Part shown: positions 8,391 to 16,800 of the stretch, piece by piece | Numbering within the stretch: position 1 is the first letter of the stretch | Layout of the letters: each line of letters begins with the position of its first letter | Source of the DNA: CAZKFG01 sp964551985 | Lineage (GTDB): Bacteria; Bacillota; Negativicutes; Acidaminococcales; JAISLQ01 | Reading direction: 5' to 3' | Length of the DNA stretch: 25,965 nucleotides | Assembly (NCBI GenBank): GCA_964551985.1 | Contig: CAZKFG010000034.1 | Span: forward strand, 1 to 25,965 | The notes under the pieces: generated by a model | Told to the model about the DNA's origin: nothing | Database searches by the model: none | What the model saw: the letters and a program-made list of their open reading frames with translations, nothing else | Program-made: the position numbers and the translations under genes

Positions 8391-8528
8391 TAAATTCAAG
8401 TTGCCAGTGTGATTCTGGCGTAGTCCCGCTACTGTGTTAGCTTTTGCTTAAGCCAGTATCTTGAATTTGTGTTGGACGCTTTCCTACGAGCGATAGGCAG
8501 GTGTTGTTTTGGTTAATGTCAAAGCAAC
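8391..8528 (+). ncRNA. Cobalamin riboswitch
   Basis: Closing stem P1 is a 9-bp perfect helix, 8392-8400 with 8460-8468. Inside are the stem GCCAG/CTGGC (8403-8407/8415-8419), the conserved core GTAGTCCCGCTACTG (8420-8434) and AAGCCAGTATCTTG, a shortened B12-box-like 3' side. Beyond P1 a hairpin CGCT/AGCG (8477-8480/8489-8492) shows the loop TTCCTACG, whose CTAC can pair with GTAG in the core, as expected for the kissing interaction. GTTGTTTTG (8503-8511) can pair with CAAAGCAAC (8520-8528), which overlaps the first bases of the terminator stem and may be part of the switch. It should turn the operon off when cobalamin is plentiful (known for this class). Confidence 0.93.
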
Positions 8529-8553
8529 CCTCTTTTTTTGTAAGAGGGTTTTT
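8526..8553 (+). terminator. Riboswitch-controlled intrinsic terminator
   Basis: Stem AACCCTCTT (8526-8534) / AAGAGGGTT (8542-8550) ending in a T-run, between the riboswitch and cobU. This suggests control by transcription attenuation and not by masking of the ribosome-binding site, which lies downstream at about 8562-8570. Confidence 0.85.
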
Positions 8554-8576
8554 ATTTTTACAAGGGAAGGTTTTTT

Positions 8577-9152
8577 ATGGCAGGTAAACTTTTTTTGATT
8601 ACAGGTGGCTCAAGAAGCGGTAAAAGTGAATTTGCCGAACAGCTTGTGCATTCGCTCGGCACAAGTTGCGCGTATATTGCCACAGCTCAGGTGCTAGATG
8701 AAGAAATGAAACAGCGTGTAGCCGTTCATCAAAAGCGCCGCGAGAGCGATTTTTGGTATAATGTAGAAGCGCCACACGACGCACATCTTGCGTTTGATGA
8801 TTTAGCTGATGTTGATAGTATTTTGTTTGATTGTGTAACAATATACTTGACTAATTTTTTGTATTGTGAGCAAAATGAAGATGATACTGGGACAAAGATT
8901 GCAAAAGCAAAATTGCAATTTGAAAAGCTGATTAATGCAGCAAGAAAAAGCGGGAAAAATGTTGTGTTTGTGACAAATGAGCTAGGGAGCGGGATTGTGC
9001 CGGCAAATGCTATGGCACGCGAGTTTCGTGATGTTGCAGGCTATATAAATCAGTTTATGGCGCAAAACGCTGACAAGGTTTATCTGGTTGTTTGCGGTAT
9101 AGCTGTAGATTTAAAAGAGCTACAGGTAAAAATTCAAACTAGGAGCGAATGA
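8577..9152 (+). CDS. cobU: Adenosylcobinamide kinase / adenosylcobinamide-phosphate guanylyltransferase
   Basis: 191-residue bifunctional enzyme that phosphorylates adenosylcobinamide and then transfers GMP to give AdoCbi-GDP for CobS. Seen: P-loop GGSRSGKS (10-17), the histidine that carries the GMP (His51 in VHQKRRESDFW, matching His46 of the Salmonella enzyme), and VTNELGSGIVP (132-142). ATG at 8577 follows AAGGGAAGG. First gene after the riboswitch terminator. Its stop overlaps the cbiP start by 4 bp. Confidence 0.97.
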   Translation: MAGKLFLITGGSRSGKSEFAEQLVHSLGTSCAYIATAQVLDEEMKQRVAVHQKRRESDFWYNVEAPHDAHLAFDDLADVDSILFDCVTIYLTNFLYCEQNEDDTGTKIAKAKLQFEKLINAARKSGKNVVFVTNELGSGIVPANAMAREFRDVAGYINQFMAQNADKVYLVVCGIAVDLKELQVKIQTRSE

Positions 9153-10672
9153 TTTTGGCTAAATATTTAATGTTACAAGGAACTGCATCTAATGTCGGAA
9201 AAAGCATAGTAACAACTGCTTTTTGCCGTATTTTTAAGCAAGATGGGTACAAGGTTGCACCATTTAAGGCGCAGAATATGGCGCTTAATTCTTTTGTTAC
9301 AACAAAAGGTGGCGAGATGGGCAGAGCGCAAGTTGTCCAAGCGCAGGCGGCAGGGATTGAACCTGATGTTATTATGAACCCTGTTTTGTTAAAACCTACA
9401 GGCAACGCTACAAGTCAAGTGGTTGTTTTAGGTAAAGCGCTAGATACCATGTCGGCTACGCAATACCACAACAATTATGCTCAAAAAGTGTTTACATTTG
9501 TCGAGCAATCACTAGATGTGCTTGATAAAGAATATGAAATAGTTGTCATTGAAGGTGCGGGAAGCCCTGCTGAGGTCAATCTAAAGGCAAATGATATTGT
9601 AAATATGCGGGTAGCAAAACATTTAAAGGCACCTGTGCTACTTATTTCTGATATTGATAGAGGCGGGGCACTAGCATCTATTGTTGGTACAATGGAGCTT
9701 TTAGATGAAGATGAGCGTGCGCTTGTCGCAGGTTTTTTGATTAATAAATTTCGTGGTGATATTAATTTGCTTACACCAGCACTTGATTTTTTGCACAACA
9801 AGACGGGAGTTGAAGTGCTTGGTGTTTTTGATTATTTGCCTGATTTAGGTATTGATGATGAAGATAGTGTTGTTTTAGACAGCAAGGCTTCAGATGTTGA
9901 TAAGAAAATAAACATTGTGGTCATAAGGTTGCCAAAGATTTCTAATTTTACAGATTTTTCGCCGTTAGAGCTGGAAAAAGATGTGGCGGTGCGTTATGCG
10001 AAATCATCTGATGAGCTTGATAGCGCTGATTTGATTATCATTCCTGGCAGTAAAAACACGACAGAAGATTTGCTCTTTTTAAAAGAAAATAAACTAGATG
10101 AAAAAATAATCTCTCTTAAAAATAAAGGAGTGCCGGTAATTGGCATTTGTGGCGGTTATCAGATGTTAGGTGAGATGCTCTTTGATCCTGACGAGACAGA
10201 GTCTAATATAAAAGAGTTAAAAGCTTTAGGGCTGCTCCCAGCAACGACGGTTTTTGCCAAAGAAAAGCTTACCCGCCAAGTTATGGCAAAGGCTAGTTGT
10301 AATCGCTTTTTAGGGCTAAATTTTACTTTTGACAATTTGATTGGCTATGAAATTCATACAGGTGAGACAAGTTATGTAGCAAGCGTTGATACTGCATTTG
10401 CAGTTGACAGAGGCGATGGCGTGTGGGCAGATGACGGAGCTATAAGCGCAGATGGGCTTGTGATGGGTACATACATTCATGGTATTTTTGATAACGATAA
10501 ACTTCGCCGCTTAATTATTGACAAACTCTATGAATTAAAAGGTATTGAGATAGGTGAACAAGAACAAATAAATGTAATTGAACTGCGTGAAAAAGCTTAT
10601 GATAGGCTTGCTGACAGCGTAAGAGCCAGAGTGGATATGGATAAGATTTATAAGATTATGGGACTAAAGTAG
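9149..10672 (+). CDS. cbiP: Cobyric acid synthase
   Basis: 507-residue glutamine-dependent amidotransferase that amidates the b, d, e and g side chains of adenosylcobyrinic acid a,c-diamide to cobyric acid (also called cobQ). Seen: N-terminal nucleotide-binding loop GTASNVGKS (11-19), the synthetase part with DIDRGGALASIVGT (168-181), and a C-terminal class I glutaminase domain with nucleophile Cys334 in GICGGYQMLGE and the downstream His in TYIHGIFD. ATG at 9149 follows AGGAG. Its presence means the cell may do more than salvage cobinamide: the corrin ring could be made from genes elsewhere, or cobyrinic acid forms could be imported. Confidence 0.96.
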   Translation: MILAKYLMLQGTASNVGKSIVTTAFCRIFKQDGYKVAPFKAQNMALNSFVTTKGGEMGRAQVVQAQAAGIEPDVIMNPVLLKPTGNATSQVVVLGKALDTMSATQYHNNYAQKVFTFVEQSLDVLDKEYEIVVIEGAGSPAEVNLKANDIVNMRVAKHLKAPVLLISDIDRGGALASIVGTMELLDEDERALVAGFLINKFRGDINLLTPALDFLHNKTGVEVLGVFDYLPDLGIDDEDSVVLDSKASDVDKKINIVVIRLPKISNFTDFSPLELEKDVAVRYAKSSDELDSADLIIIPGSKNTTEDLLFLKENKLDEKIISLKNKGVPVIGICGGYQMLGEMLFDPDETESNIKELKALGLLPATTVFAKEKLTRQVMAKASCNRFLGLNFTFDNLIGYEIHTGETSYVASVDTAFAVDRGDGVWADDGAISADGLVMGTYIHGIFDNDKLRRLIIDKLYELKGIEIGEQEQINVIELREKAYDRLADSVRARVDMDKIYKIMGLK

Positions 10673-10673
10673 T

Positions 10674-11609
10674 ATGAATTTATTGTTTATAGGTGCAGTT
10701 TTTTTTGATACGTTAATTGGTGACCCAGGTGGAAAATATCACCCTGTGGTGCTGATTGGCAATTTAATCAGTTTTTTGCAAAATAGGCTGCTCAATTTAA
10801 AATCCAGTAAAAAAAATCAGCAACTGGCAGGGTTTTTATTGCTTATTTTAACTACCGGCACAGTTTATGCAATTTCTTGGGGGCTTGTTTATTTGACAGG
10901 CTTTTTAGAGCCGACGATTGCTCTTATTTTAAATATGATGCTACTGTCTTTTACCATCTCTCCTCGCACTTTGGCAAGTGCTGGTTTGCAAATAAAAAAA
11001 CTACTTGCAAATGGTGATATTGTGCGTGCAAGAAGACAAGTATCTTACATTGTTGGTCGCGATACGCAAAAACTCGATGAAAAAGAAGTGTCAAGGGCGA
11101 CAATTGAAACTGTTGCCGAAAACATAACTGATGGTATCATCTCACCACTTTTCTTTGCTTTTATCGGTGGTGTTCCGCTGGCATTTTTTTATCGGGCGGT
11201 CAACACGCTTGATTCTATGGTGGGCTATAAAAATGATATATTTTTGCATTTTGGTATGCCATCAGCTAGATTTGATGATGTTTGTAATTTTATTCCAGCT
11301 AGGATAACAGCAGTTTTGATTGTTTTGGCAAGTGCTTTTTTGCCTAGCTTTAGCAGCATAAATGCACTTAAAATAATGTGGCGTGATGCCAAAGTGCATC
11401 CGAGCCCCAACAGCGGCTTTGCCGAAGCCCCAGCAGCAGGTGCGATGGGGATAAGGCTTGGTGGGAATAATTATTATTTTGGCAGAGCTTCTTTTCGTAA
11501 ATATATGGGGGATGCTAAAGAACAGCTTTGCGCAAGACATATAACAAAAACAATTGTTTTGATGTACACTGTGAGCGTTATGTTTGCAGTAATATTAACT
11601 ATTATATAA
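10674..11609 (+). CDS. cbiB: Adenosylcobinamide-phosphate synthase
   Basis: 311-residue integral membrane protein that joins (R)-1-amino-2-propanol phosphate (the CobD product) to cobyric acid. Seen: the family start FFDTLIGDPGGKYHPVVLIG, several hydrophobic segments (about 50-70, 75-95, 155-175, 205-225, 290-311), and conserved TIETVAENITDGIISPLFF and HPSPNSGFAEAPAAGAMG. It begins one base after the cbiP stop. Together with pduX and cobD downstream it forms the aminopropanol branch. Confidence 0.96.
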   Translation: MNLLFIGAVFFDTLIGDPGGKYHPVVLIGNLISFLQNRLLNLKSSKKNQQLAGFLLLILTTGTVYAISWGLVYLTGFLEPTIALILNMMLLSFTISPRTLASAGLQIKKLLANGDIVRARRQVSYIVGRDTQKLDEKEVSRATIETVAENITDGIISPLFFAFIGGVPLAFFYRAVNTLDSMVGYKNDIFLHFGMPSARFDDVCNFIPARITAVLIVLASAFLPSFSSINALKIMWRDAKVHPSPNSGFAEAPAAGAMGIRLGGNNYYFGRASFRKYMGDAKEQLCARHITKTIVLMYTVSVMFAVILTII

Positions 11610-11619
11610 AGGGTGGATT

Positions 11620-12645
11620 ATGCAAGGATTTTTAAAAGATATTAAAATACCAAAACTAGATGAAAGACAAAGAGCCTTAGTGTACGAAAAATGGTCAAAA
11701 ATAAGTAAACGACCAAAATCTTTAGGGTACTTAGAAGATTTGACTGCGAGCATTGCGGCGATGACAGGACAGATGCCTCGTGTTTTTAAAAAAGCGATGA
11801 TTTTAACATGCGGTGATCATGGGATTGCTAAATATGGTGTGAGCAATTTTCCGCAAGAGGTTACTGTGCAAATGATTGGCGGTTACTTGCGTTCTACTGC
11901 GGGCGCTAATGTACTTGCTCGTCACGCTGGAATTGAAGATGATGATTTACGCATTGTCGATGTTGGTGTTGCTGTTGATTTGCAGCCAAATGAGCGTTTG
12001 ATAAACAAAAAAGTTGCCTATGGTACTGATGATTTTACTCTGGGTCCTGCGATGACAAGAAAAAATGCTCTCTCTTCTTTAAAAGTAGGTTTTGATGTGG
12101 CAAACGAATGTATTGACAATGGCTATAAAATGCTTGTTTTATCTGAGATGGGCATTGGTAACACCACCTCTAGTGCGGCTATAGCCTCAGCCTTTACAGG
12201 TCTTGAGCCATATCAAACTGTTGGACGGGGTACTGGTATTGGCGATAAACGTTTGGAGATTAAAAGGAAAGTAGTACAAAAAGCATTGGAAGTAAACAGA
12301 CCTGACAAAACTGATGCGCTAGGAGTTTTGGCAAAGGTCGGGGGTTATGAACTGGGCGCTCTTGCCGGAGTCGTTATTGCCGGCGCTGCTAGACGCACCC
12401 CAATATTTGTCGATGGCATTAACGCGACTGCTTCAGCTCTTATTGCTTATGGTTTGTTTCCTGAAAGTAGGTTTTACATGCTTCCTTCGCACTTGTCAGC
12501 TGAGATAGCACATGCGGCGATGCTTGAGATACTGGAATTAAAACCTGTTCTTACAGCTAACATGAGACTTGGCGAAGGAACGGGCGCGAGTGTTGTTATA
12601 AAGGCTCTTGATATGGCAATTAATGTTTTAAATAGAAAGATGTAA
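11620..12645 (+). CDS. cobT: Nicotinate-nucleotide:lower-ligand-base phosphoribosyltransferase
   Basis: 341 residues, normal CobT length. It activates the lower-ligand base (classically 5,6-dimethylbenzimidazole) with nicotinate mononucleotide to give the alpha-riboside phosphate used by CobS. Seen: RPKSLGYLED (31-40), TCGDHGIA (64-70), EMGIGNTTSSAA, and the catalytic RLGEGTGAS with Glu319, equal to Glu317 of Salmonella CobT. Good ribosome-binding site GGGTGG. A shorter, degenerate paralogue lies two genes downstream. That pairing raises the possibility that this is the catalytic subunit of an ArsAB-like heterodimer making phenolyl or other non-benzimidazole cobamides. Confidence 0.95.
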   Translation: MQGFLKDIKIPKLDERQRALVYEKWSKISKRPKSLGYLEDLTASIAAMTGQMPRVFKKAMILTCGDHGIAKYGVSNFPQEVTVQMIGGYLRSTAGANVLARHAGIEDDDLRIVDVGVAVDLQPNERLINKKVAYGTDDFTLGPAMTRKNALSSLKVGFDVANECIDNGYKMLVLSEMGIGNTTSSAAIASAFTGLEPYQTVGRGTGIGDKRLEIKRKVVQKALEVNRPDKTDALGVLAKVGGYELGALAGVVIAGAARRTPIFVDGINATASALIAYGLFPESRFYMLPSHLSAEIAHAAMLEILELKPVLTANMRLGEGTGASVVIKALDMAINVLNRKM

Positions 12646-12647
12646 TT

Positions 12648-13397
12648 ATGAATGATTTTATAACTGCCCTACAATTTTTGACAAGAATAAAAATATTTAA
12701 ACAAACCAAATGGAAAGAAGATGCTTTTTCGCGCTCTGTTCCGTATTTTCCACTTGTTGGTGCGGTAATTGGCGGCATTTTGGCAAGTCTTAATATTTTC
12801 ATGGTCGATTATTTTTTTGATGATATTTTGCGCTCGACCATTTTGGTTGTGTTTGAAATATTTTTGACAGGTACTTTGTTTTGTGATGGGCTTATGGATA
12901 CATCAGATGGCGTTTTTTCCGGTCGCCCAAGAGAGAAAATGCTAGAAATTATGAAAGATAGTTGTGTTGGCGCTAATGCTGTAATTGCCTTTTTTTGCGT
13001 ATTTGGGCTTAAAATTGCCGCCTATAAAGCTATTGATAGAGACCTTTTGACTTTGTGCCTTGTGGCTATGCCGATATTTACAAGGTTTTTGCTCACGATT
13101 TTTATAACTCGTTTTAGATACGCAAGAGCTCAAGGCGTTGGCGGTATGTTTGTCAGCAAAAATAAAGCATACACATATATAGCTTTCGCATTTACATTAC
13201 CATTTTTAATTGCTTTAAATAGTAAAATTATATATTTAGCTTGTTTGTTTAGCTTTTGCTATGCTTTTATTAGTGCTAAATACCTATCTGTTAAACTAGG
13301 TGGTTTGACTGGTGACACTTACGGCTTTATTGCTGAGACTACAAGCACAGTTTTTGTTTTATTTGTATATGTAGTTAGTACAGTTTTGTGGCAATAA
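12648..13397 (+). CDS. cobS: Adenosylcobinamide-GDP ribazoletransferase (cobalamin synthase)
   Basis: 249-residue membrane enzyme that condenses AdoCbi-GDP with the alpha-riboside (phosphate) to complete the cobamide. Seen: FLTRI near the N-terminus, the metal-binding acidic motif DGLMDTSDGVFSGR (80-93), MKDSCVGANA, multiple hydrophobic helices, and GGLTGDTYG near the C-terminus. Starts 2 bp after the cobT stop. Sits between the two CobT-type genes. Confidence 0.96.
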   Translation: MNDFITALQFLTRIKIFKQTKWKEDAFSRSVPYFPLVGAVIGGILASLNIFMVDYFFDDILRSTILVVFEIFLTGTLFCDGLMDTSDGVFSGRPREKMLEIMKDSCVGANAVIAFFCVFGLKIAAYKAIDRDLLTLCLVAMPIFTRFLLTIFITRFRYARAQGVGGMFVSKNKAYTYIAFAFTLPFLIALNSKIIYLACLFSFCYAFISAKYLSVKLGGLTGDTYGFIAETTSTVFVLFVYVVSTVLWQ

Positions 13398-13425
13398 TGA
13401 TACAATCACGCAATAGGAGGAAATA

Positions 13426-14208
13426 ATGTTTAAAATAACTGAAATAAAGCCGATTGACAAAAATCATTGGCAGAAAGTTCAACAACGATTTGATAATCTT
13501 ATAAAACCAGTAGGTTCTTTAGCAAGGCTTGAATATATAACCTGTCTTTATGCTTCGGCAGGTAACATTATAGATATCGTATATCCCCAAAAAGAACTTA
13601 TAGTTTTTGGTGAAGATGAGGCTTTGATAAGTCACTTGCAGGCTATGGATGAGAGTGTTTGTATTAAAATGGTTTTGCTGCAAGATAAAGATTATTTAGC
13701 CGCTTTTGAAATGGGCAAAAAAAGTGTTGTGATGGCAGATAAGGCTAAGGTTATGGGGTTATCTTTTTGGAGTAGTAAAGACTGTGATGCACAAAAAGCT
13801 TTGGCAATAGCTGAGCAAGGTGATATAATAGAGTTAGCTAAAATGAAAAATACAAATGGATTGTTTGCTTTGGCAGGTGCTATATTGCAAGCGGCTAGCT
13901 TTAATATGCCTGTTTTTTTAGATAATGATATAACTTTGTTAGCAGCTTATATTGCTAGTTCTTTAAATCCTTTGGTAAAAGAATATCTAATAGCAGTAAG
14001 TACAACATCAAGCAATATAGAAGGCGTTTTGCTAGATAAACTAGGTTTATTTACAATGCTTGATTTACAGCTTCAAAATCCTAGCGGAGAATCTGCAATA
14101 CTGGGGTTTAGTCTACTTAATGCAGGTATAAAATCACTTTGTGAGATGGATAGTTTTGGCAATGAAACGGTACACGGACCGTTAGGTGATATAAAGAAAA
14201 AGGATTGA
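13426..14208 (+). CDS. Degenerate CobT-like paralogue, possible partner subunit
   Basis: 260 residues. The N-terminus (IKPVGSLARLEYIT, 26-39) and the last 110 residues (GLFALAGAILQAA ... MPVFLDNDITLLAAYIASSL ... LLNAGIKSLCEM) line up with CobT of the same operon. The sequence between is about 80 residues shorter and lacks the EMGIGNTTSSAA block. GDHG of CobT has become GEDE (62-65), and the catalytic RLGEGTGA is replaced by QNPSGESA (217-224), with Ser where the catalytic Glu should be. It is therefore unlikely to be an independent transferase, yet the frame is intact, has a strong AGGAGG site and sits mid-operon. Known precedent: Sporomusa ovata ArsAB, a heterodimer of two CobT homologues that activates phenol and p-cresol. 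A subunit role is my inference; a regulator or decayed gene are alternatives. Confidence 0.8.
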   Translation: MFKITEIKPIDKNHWQKVQQRFDNLIKPVGSLARLEYITCLYASAGNIIDIVYPQKELIVFGEDEALISHLQAMDESVCIKMVLLQDKDYLAAFEMGKKSVVMADKAKVMGLSFWSSKDCDAQKALAIAEQGDIIELAKMKNTNGLFALAGAILQAASFNMPVFLDNDITLLAAYIASSLNPLVKEYLIAVSTTSSNIEGVLLDKLGLFTMLDLQLQNPSGESAILGFSLLNAGIKSLCEMDSFGNETVHGPLGDIKKKD

Positions 14209-14212
14209 TTTT

Positions 14213-15082
14213 ATGATAATTGTTCCTGGTTCTTGTGGGGAGCTTGCACAAGGGCTTTTAGACTACAAAGATGTTTTGATAACTTGCCCTGTGTCAATGT
14301 ACACAAGGGTAAAAGTTATATTAAATCAAAAGCCAACTTCAAGTGAGCGCGAGCAAAATATTAAAGCTTACAAGGCTGTTGATTCTCTTTTAGACAATTT
14401 TTGTATAAGAAAAAACTATTATCTTAAAATAGATAGTGATCTGCCGCGTGGTAAAGGTATGGCATCTAGCAGTGCGGATATCGCAGCGGCTTGTTTTGCT
14501 ATGGCAAAAAAACTTTATTTGCCGATAAGTGCCAAAAGTATAAGTGAAATTGCTTTGAAAATAGAGCCAACCGATGGAGTGTTTTTCGACGGCATTGTTG
14601 CTTTTGACCATATAAAAGGGCAGATATGCGAGTTTTTAGGTACACCACCTGCTATATCTATAGCAGTTTTTGATTTTGGCGGTCGGATAGATACTCTTGC
14701 CTTTAACAAAAGACTTGATTTAAAGCAATTAAAATCACAAAGCAAAGATGCTTTTAAAGAGGCATATGATCTGATAGTAGAAGGCATAAAAACACAAAAT
14801 CCAGTATTAATAGGTAAAGGAGCAACCATTAGCGCGTTGTCTAATCAAGCGATTTTACCTAAAAAAGATTTGGAAAAAATTATGCTCATAGGCAATAAAT
14901 ATGATTCTTTAGGAATTAGTATAGCTCATAGCGGCACTGTTGCAGGTATTATGTTTGACAAAAATAAAGAGCAAAATATAGTAGAGTGTATAAAAAATGT
15001 GGCACAAGATTGCCCAACCCTCCAGTATATTACAACAACAAAGCTTATTTCAGGCGGGATATACAACGAGGCTATGCTATGA
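14213..15082 (+). CDS. pduX: L-threonine kinase of the GHMP family (PduX-type)
   Basis: 289-residue GHMP kinase. PduX phosphorylates L-threonine to L-threonine O-3-phosphate, which CobD decarboxylates to aminopropanol phosphate. Seen: the family start VPGSCGELAQG, the ATP loop LPRGKGMASSSAD (77-89), and the C-terminal glycine-containing SIAHSGTVAGIMF. Its stop overlaps the cobD start (ATGA, 15079-15082), and cobD uses exactly its product, so the assignment to threonine and not to another GHMP substrate is well supported by context. Confidence 0.93.
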   Translation: MIIVPGSCGELAQGLLDYKDVLITCPVSMYTRVKVILNQKPTSSEREQNIKAYKAVDSLLDNFCIRKNYYLKIDSDLPRGKGMASSSADIAAACFAMAKKLYLPISAKSISEIALKIEPTDGVFFDGIVAFDHIKGQICEFLGTPPAISIAVFDFGGRIDTLAFNKRLDLKQLKSQSKDAFKEAYDLIVEGIKTQNPVLIGKGATISALSNQAILPKKDLEKIMLIGNKYDSLGISIAHSGTVAGIMFDKNKEQNIVECIKNVAQDCPTLQYITTTKLISGGIYNEAML

Positions 15083-16161
15083 AAAAATTCAAGCACGGTG
15101 GCAATATTCAAGACGCAAGACGTAGACTCAAAACTAAAAAAATCTTAGATTTTAGTGCAAATATCAACCCACTTGGTTTGTCTGATAAAATAAATTGCGC
15201 GATAAAAAAGCATCTGTCCGATATTGTTCACTATCCTGAAGCAAAATCTAAAGAGCTAAAAAAGGTCATCGCCAAAAACTACCATATAAATAAAAAAAGT
15301 GTTGTAGCTTCTAACGGTGCGACAGAGCTGTTTTATGCACTGTGCAAGCTGCTCAAACCAAAACGGACGTTTGTGCCTGTACCAGGGTTTTTAGAATATC
15401 AAAGAGCTTCTATTGCTTCAGGCAGTAAACTAAAAGAGTTCGTATTGACGGAGAAAACAGGCTTTGAACCTAATTTAGCAGAGCTTTGTAAAAAGCTTAA
15501 AGCAGGTGATATGCTGTTTTTGGGTAACCCGAACAACCCAACAGGTACAATTTTAAATAAAAATGACTTTACAACTTTTTTGCAGACGGTAACTGATAGG
15601 GCATATATAGTTGTAGACGAATCGTTTATTGACTTTTTACCTAGCCCTAAAGACTATTCTATGCGTAGTTTGTGTAACCAACACAAAAATCTTATTATAA
15701 TTCATTCGCTGACAAAATTTTTTGCAATACCGGGTTTAAGGCTTGGTTTTGGCATATTTGATAAAAAGTTAGCCAAAAAACTTGACAAAACGCTCGATTG
15801 CTGGAATGTTAATTCTCTTGCGCAACAAGCTGGTATTGCTGCTTTAAAAGATGGTAAATACATAAAAAAAAGCCGACGATATCTAATTAAAAGTAGAACA
15901 AAGTTTGTCAAAGAGTTGTCCAAGATTAAAGATTTTAAAATAACTACAAGTAAATTTAACTATTTATTAATTAATATACAAAAAACTAGGTTGACAGCAG
16001 AGCAGTTTTGCGCAAAAATGTTTGCGCAAAAAATACTTGTAAGAAATTGCAGTAATTTTAAAACTTTAGAAGAAGGCTTTGTAAGGATAGCTGTAAAAAG
16101 CATAAAAGAAAATAAGCTGTTTATAAAAAGCTTAAAAAAAGTACTCAAGGAGGAAAAATGA
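15079..16161 (+). CDS. cobD: Threonine-phosphate decarboxylase
   Basis: 360-residue PLP enzyme of the aminotransferase fold that decarboxylates threonine phosphate to (R)-1-amino-2-propanol phosphate for CbiB. Seen: HGGN at the N-terminus, DFSANINPLGL, NPNNPTG (150-156), the pyridine-binding Asp180 in VVDESFIDF, the Schiff-base Lys213 in HSLTKFFAIPGLRLG. A longer frame is open from 14986, but ATG at 15079 in the ATGA overlap with pduX gives the standard family start MKKFKHGGN, so I use it. Confidence 0.96.
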   Translation: MKKFKHGGNIQDARRRLKTKKILDFSANINPLGLSDKINCAIKKHLSDIVHYPEAKSKELKKVIAKNYHINKKSVVASNGATELFYALCKLLKPKRTFVPVPGFLEYQRASIASGSKLKEFVLTEKTGFEPNLAELCKKLKAGDMLFLGNPNNPTGTILNKNDFTTFLQTVTDRAYIVVDESFIDFLPSPKDYSMRSLCNQHKNLIIIHSLTKFFAIPGLRLGFGIFDKKLAKKLDKTLDCWNVNSLAQQAGIAALKDGKYIKKSRRYLIKSRTKFVKELSKIKDFKITTSKFNYLLINIQKTRLTAEQFCAKMFAQKILVRNCSNFKTLEEGFVRIAVKSIKENKLFIKSLKKVLKEEK

Positions 16162-16757
16162 CAAACATTTACCTTGTACGACACGGAGAAACCGAGTGGA
16201 ATAAGACAATGCGTTTTCAAGGGTCATCAGATATAGAGCTAAATGATACAGGTTATGAGCAAGCAAATATTTTGGCTAAAAGGTTATCTGGTATAGACTT
16301 TACATCTATATATTCTAGCGATCTCAAAAGAGCTATAGGTACTGCTAGTGCAGTAGCGGGCGAAAAAAAAATGATAATAGAACCTAATTTAAAAGAAATG
16401 CATTTTGGTGATTGGGAAGGCTTGACTTTTGAGCAAATAAAAGCTGAATATCCAGGCGAACTAGATAAGTTTTATATTGACCCGACCTCAGCTGATATTC
16501 CAGGTAATGAAACATTTTTAAAACTTCAACAAAGAGCTTGCAAAGCTTTTTACAATATAGCACAATCTAACGAAGACAATGTGCTTATTGTCAGTCATGG
16601 TGCAACAATCAGAGTTATACTTGCAGATATACTGCAAATACCGCTTGCTAAAGTTTGGAATATACGACAAGACAATGTTGCCATAAATGTAATATCCCGT
16701 TATGCGGAAAAATATACAGTAGGATTGATAAATTATAAGGGAAGTTTAATATATTAA
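16158..16757 (+). CDS. cobC: Alpha-ribazole phosphatase (histidine phosphatase family)
   Basis: 199-residue phosphoglycerate-mutase-type phosphatase. In this setting it should remove the 5'-phosphate of alpha-ribazole phosphate or of the cobamide phosphate at the end of loop assembly. Seen: catalytic RHGETEWN (8-15, His9), MHFGDWEG with the acid Glu80 just before it, and second histidine His147 in VSHGATIR. ATGA overlap with cobD and a strong AAGGAGG site. The family also includes general phosphatases; the operon decides the name. No clear terminator follows before the next promoter at 16766. Confidence 0.92.
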   Translation: MTNIYLVRHGETEWNKTMRFQGSSDIELNDTGYEQANILAKRLSGIDFTSIYSSDLKRAIGTASAVAGEKKMIIEPNLKEMHFGDWEGLTFEQIKAEYPGELDKFYIDPTSADIPGNETFLKLQQRACKAFYNIAQSNEDNVLIVSHGATIRVILADILQIPLAKVWNIRQDNVAINVISRYAEKYTVGLINYKGSLIY

Positions 16758-16765
16758 AAAATTGC

Positions 16766-16794
16766 TTGACTTTATTATGATTTGATAATATAAT
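16766..16794 (+). promoter_or_regulatory. Strong promoter of the zinc-ribbon gene
   Basis: TTGACT at 16766-16771 and perfect TATAAT at 16789-16794, spacer 17 bp, starting 9 bp after the cobC stop. The transcript would begin near 16801 and carry a 120-nt leader. Confidence 0.85.
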
Positions 16795-16800
16795 TATAAA

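Noticed and set aside
14986..15078. N-terminal extension of the cobD frame
   Set aside because: The extension overlaps pduX, and the ATGA junction at 15079 yields the normal family start.
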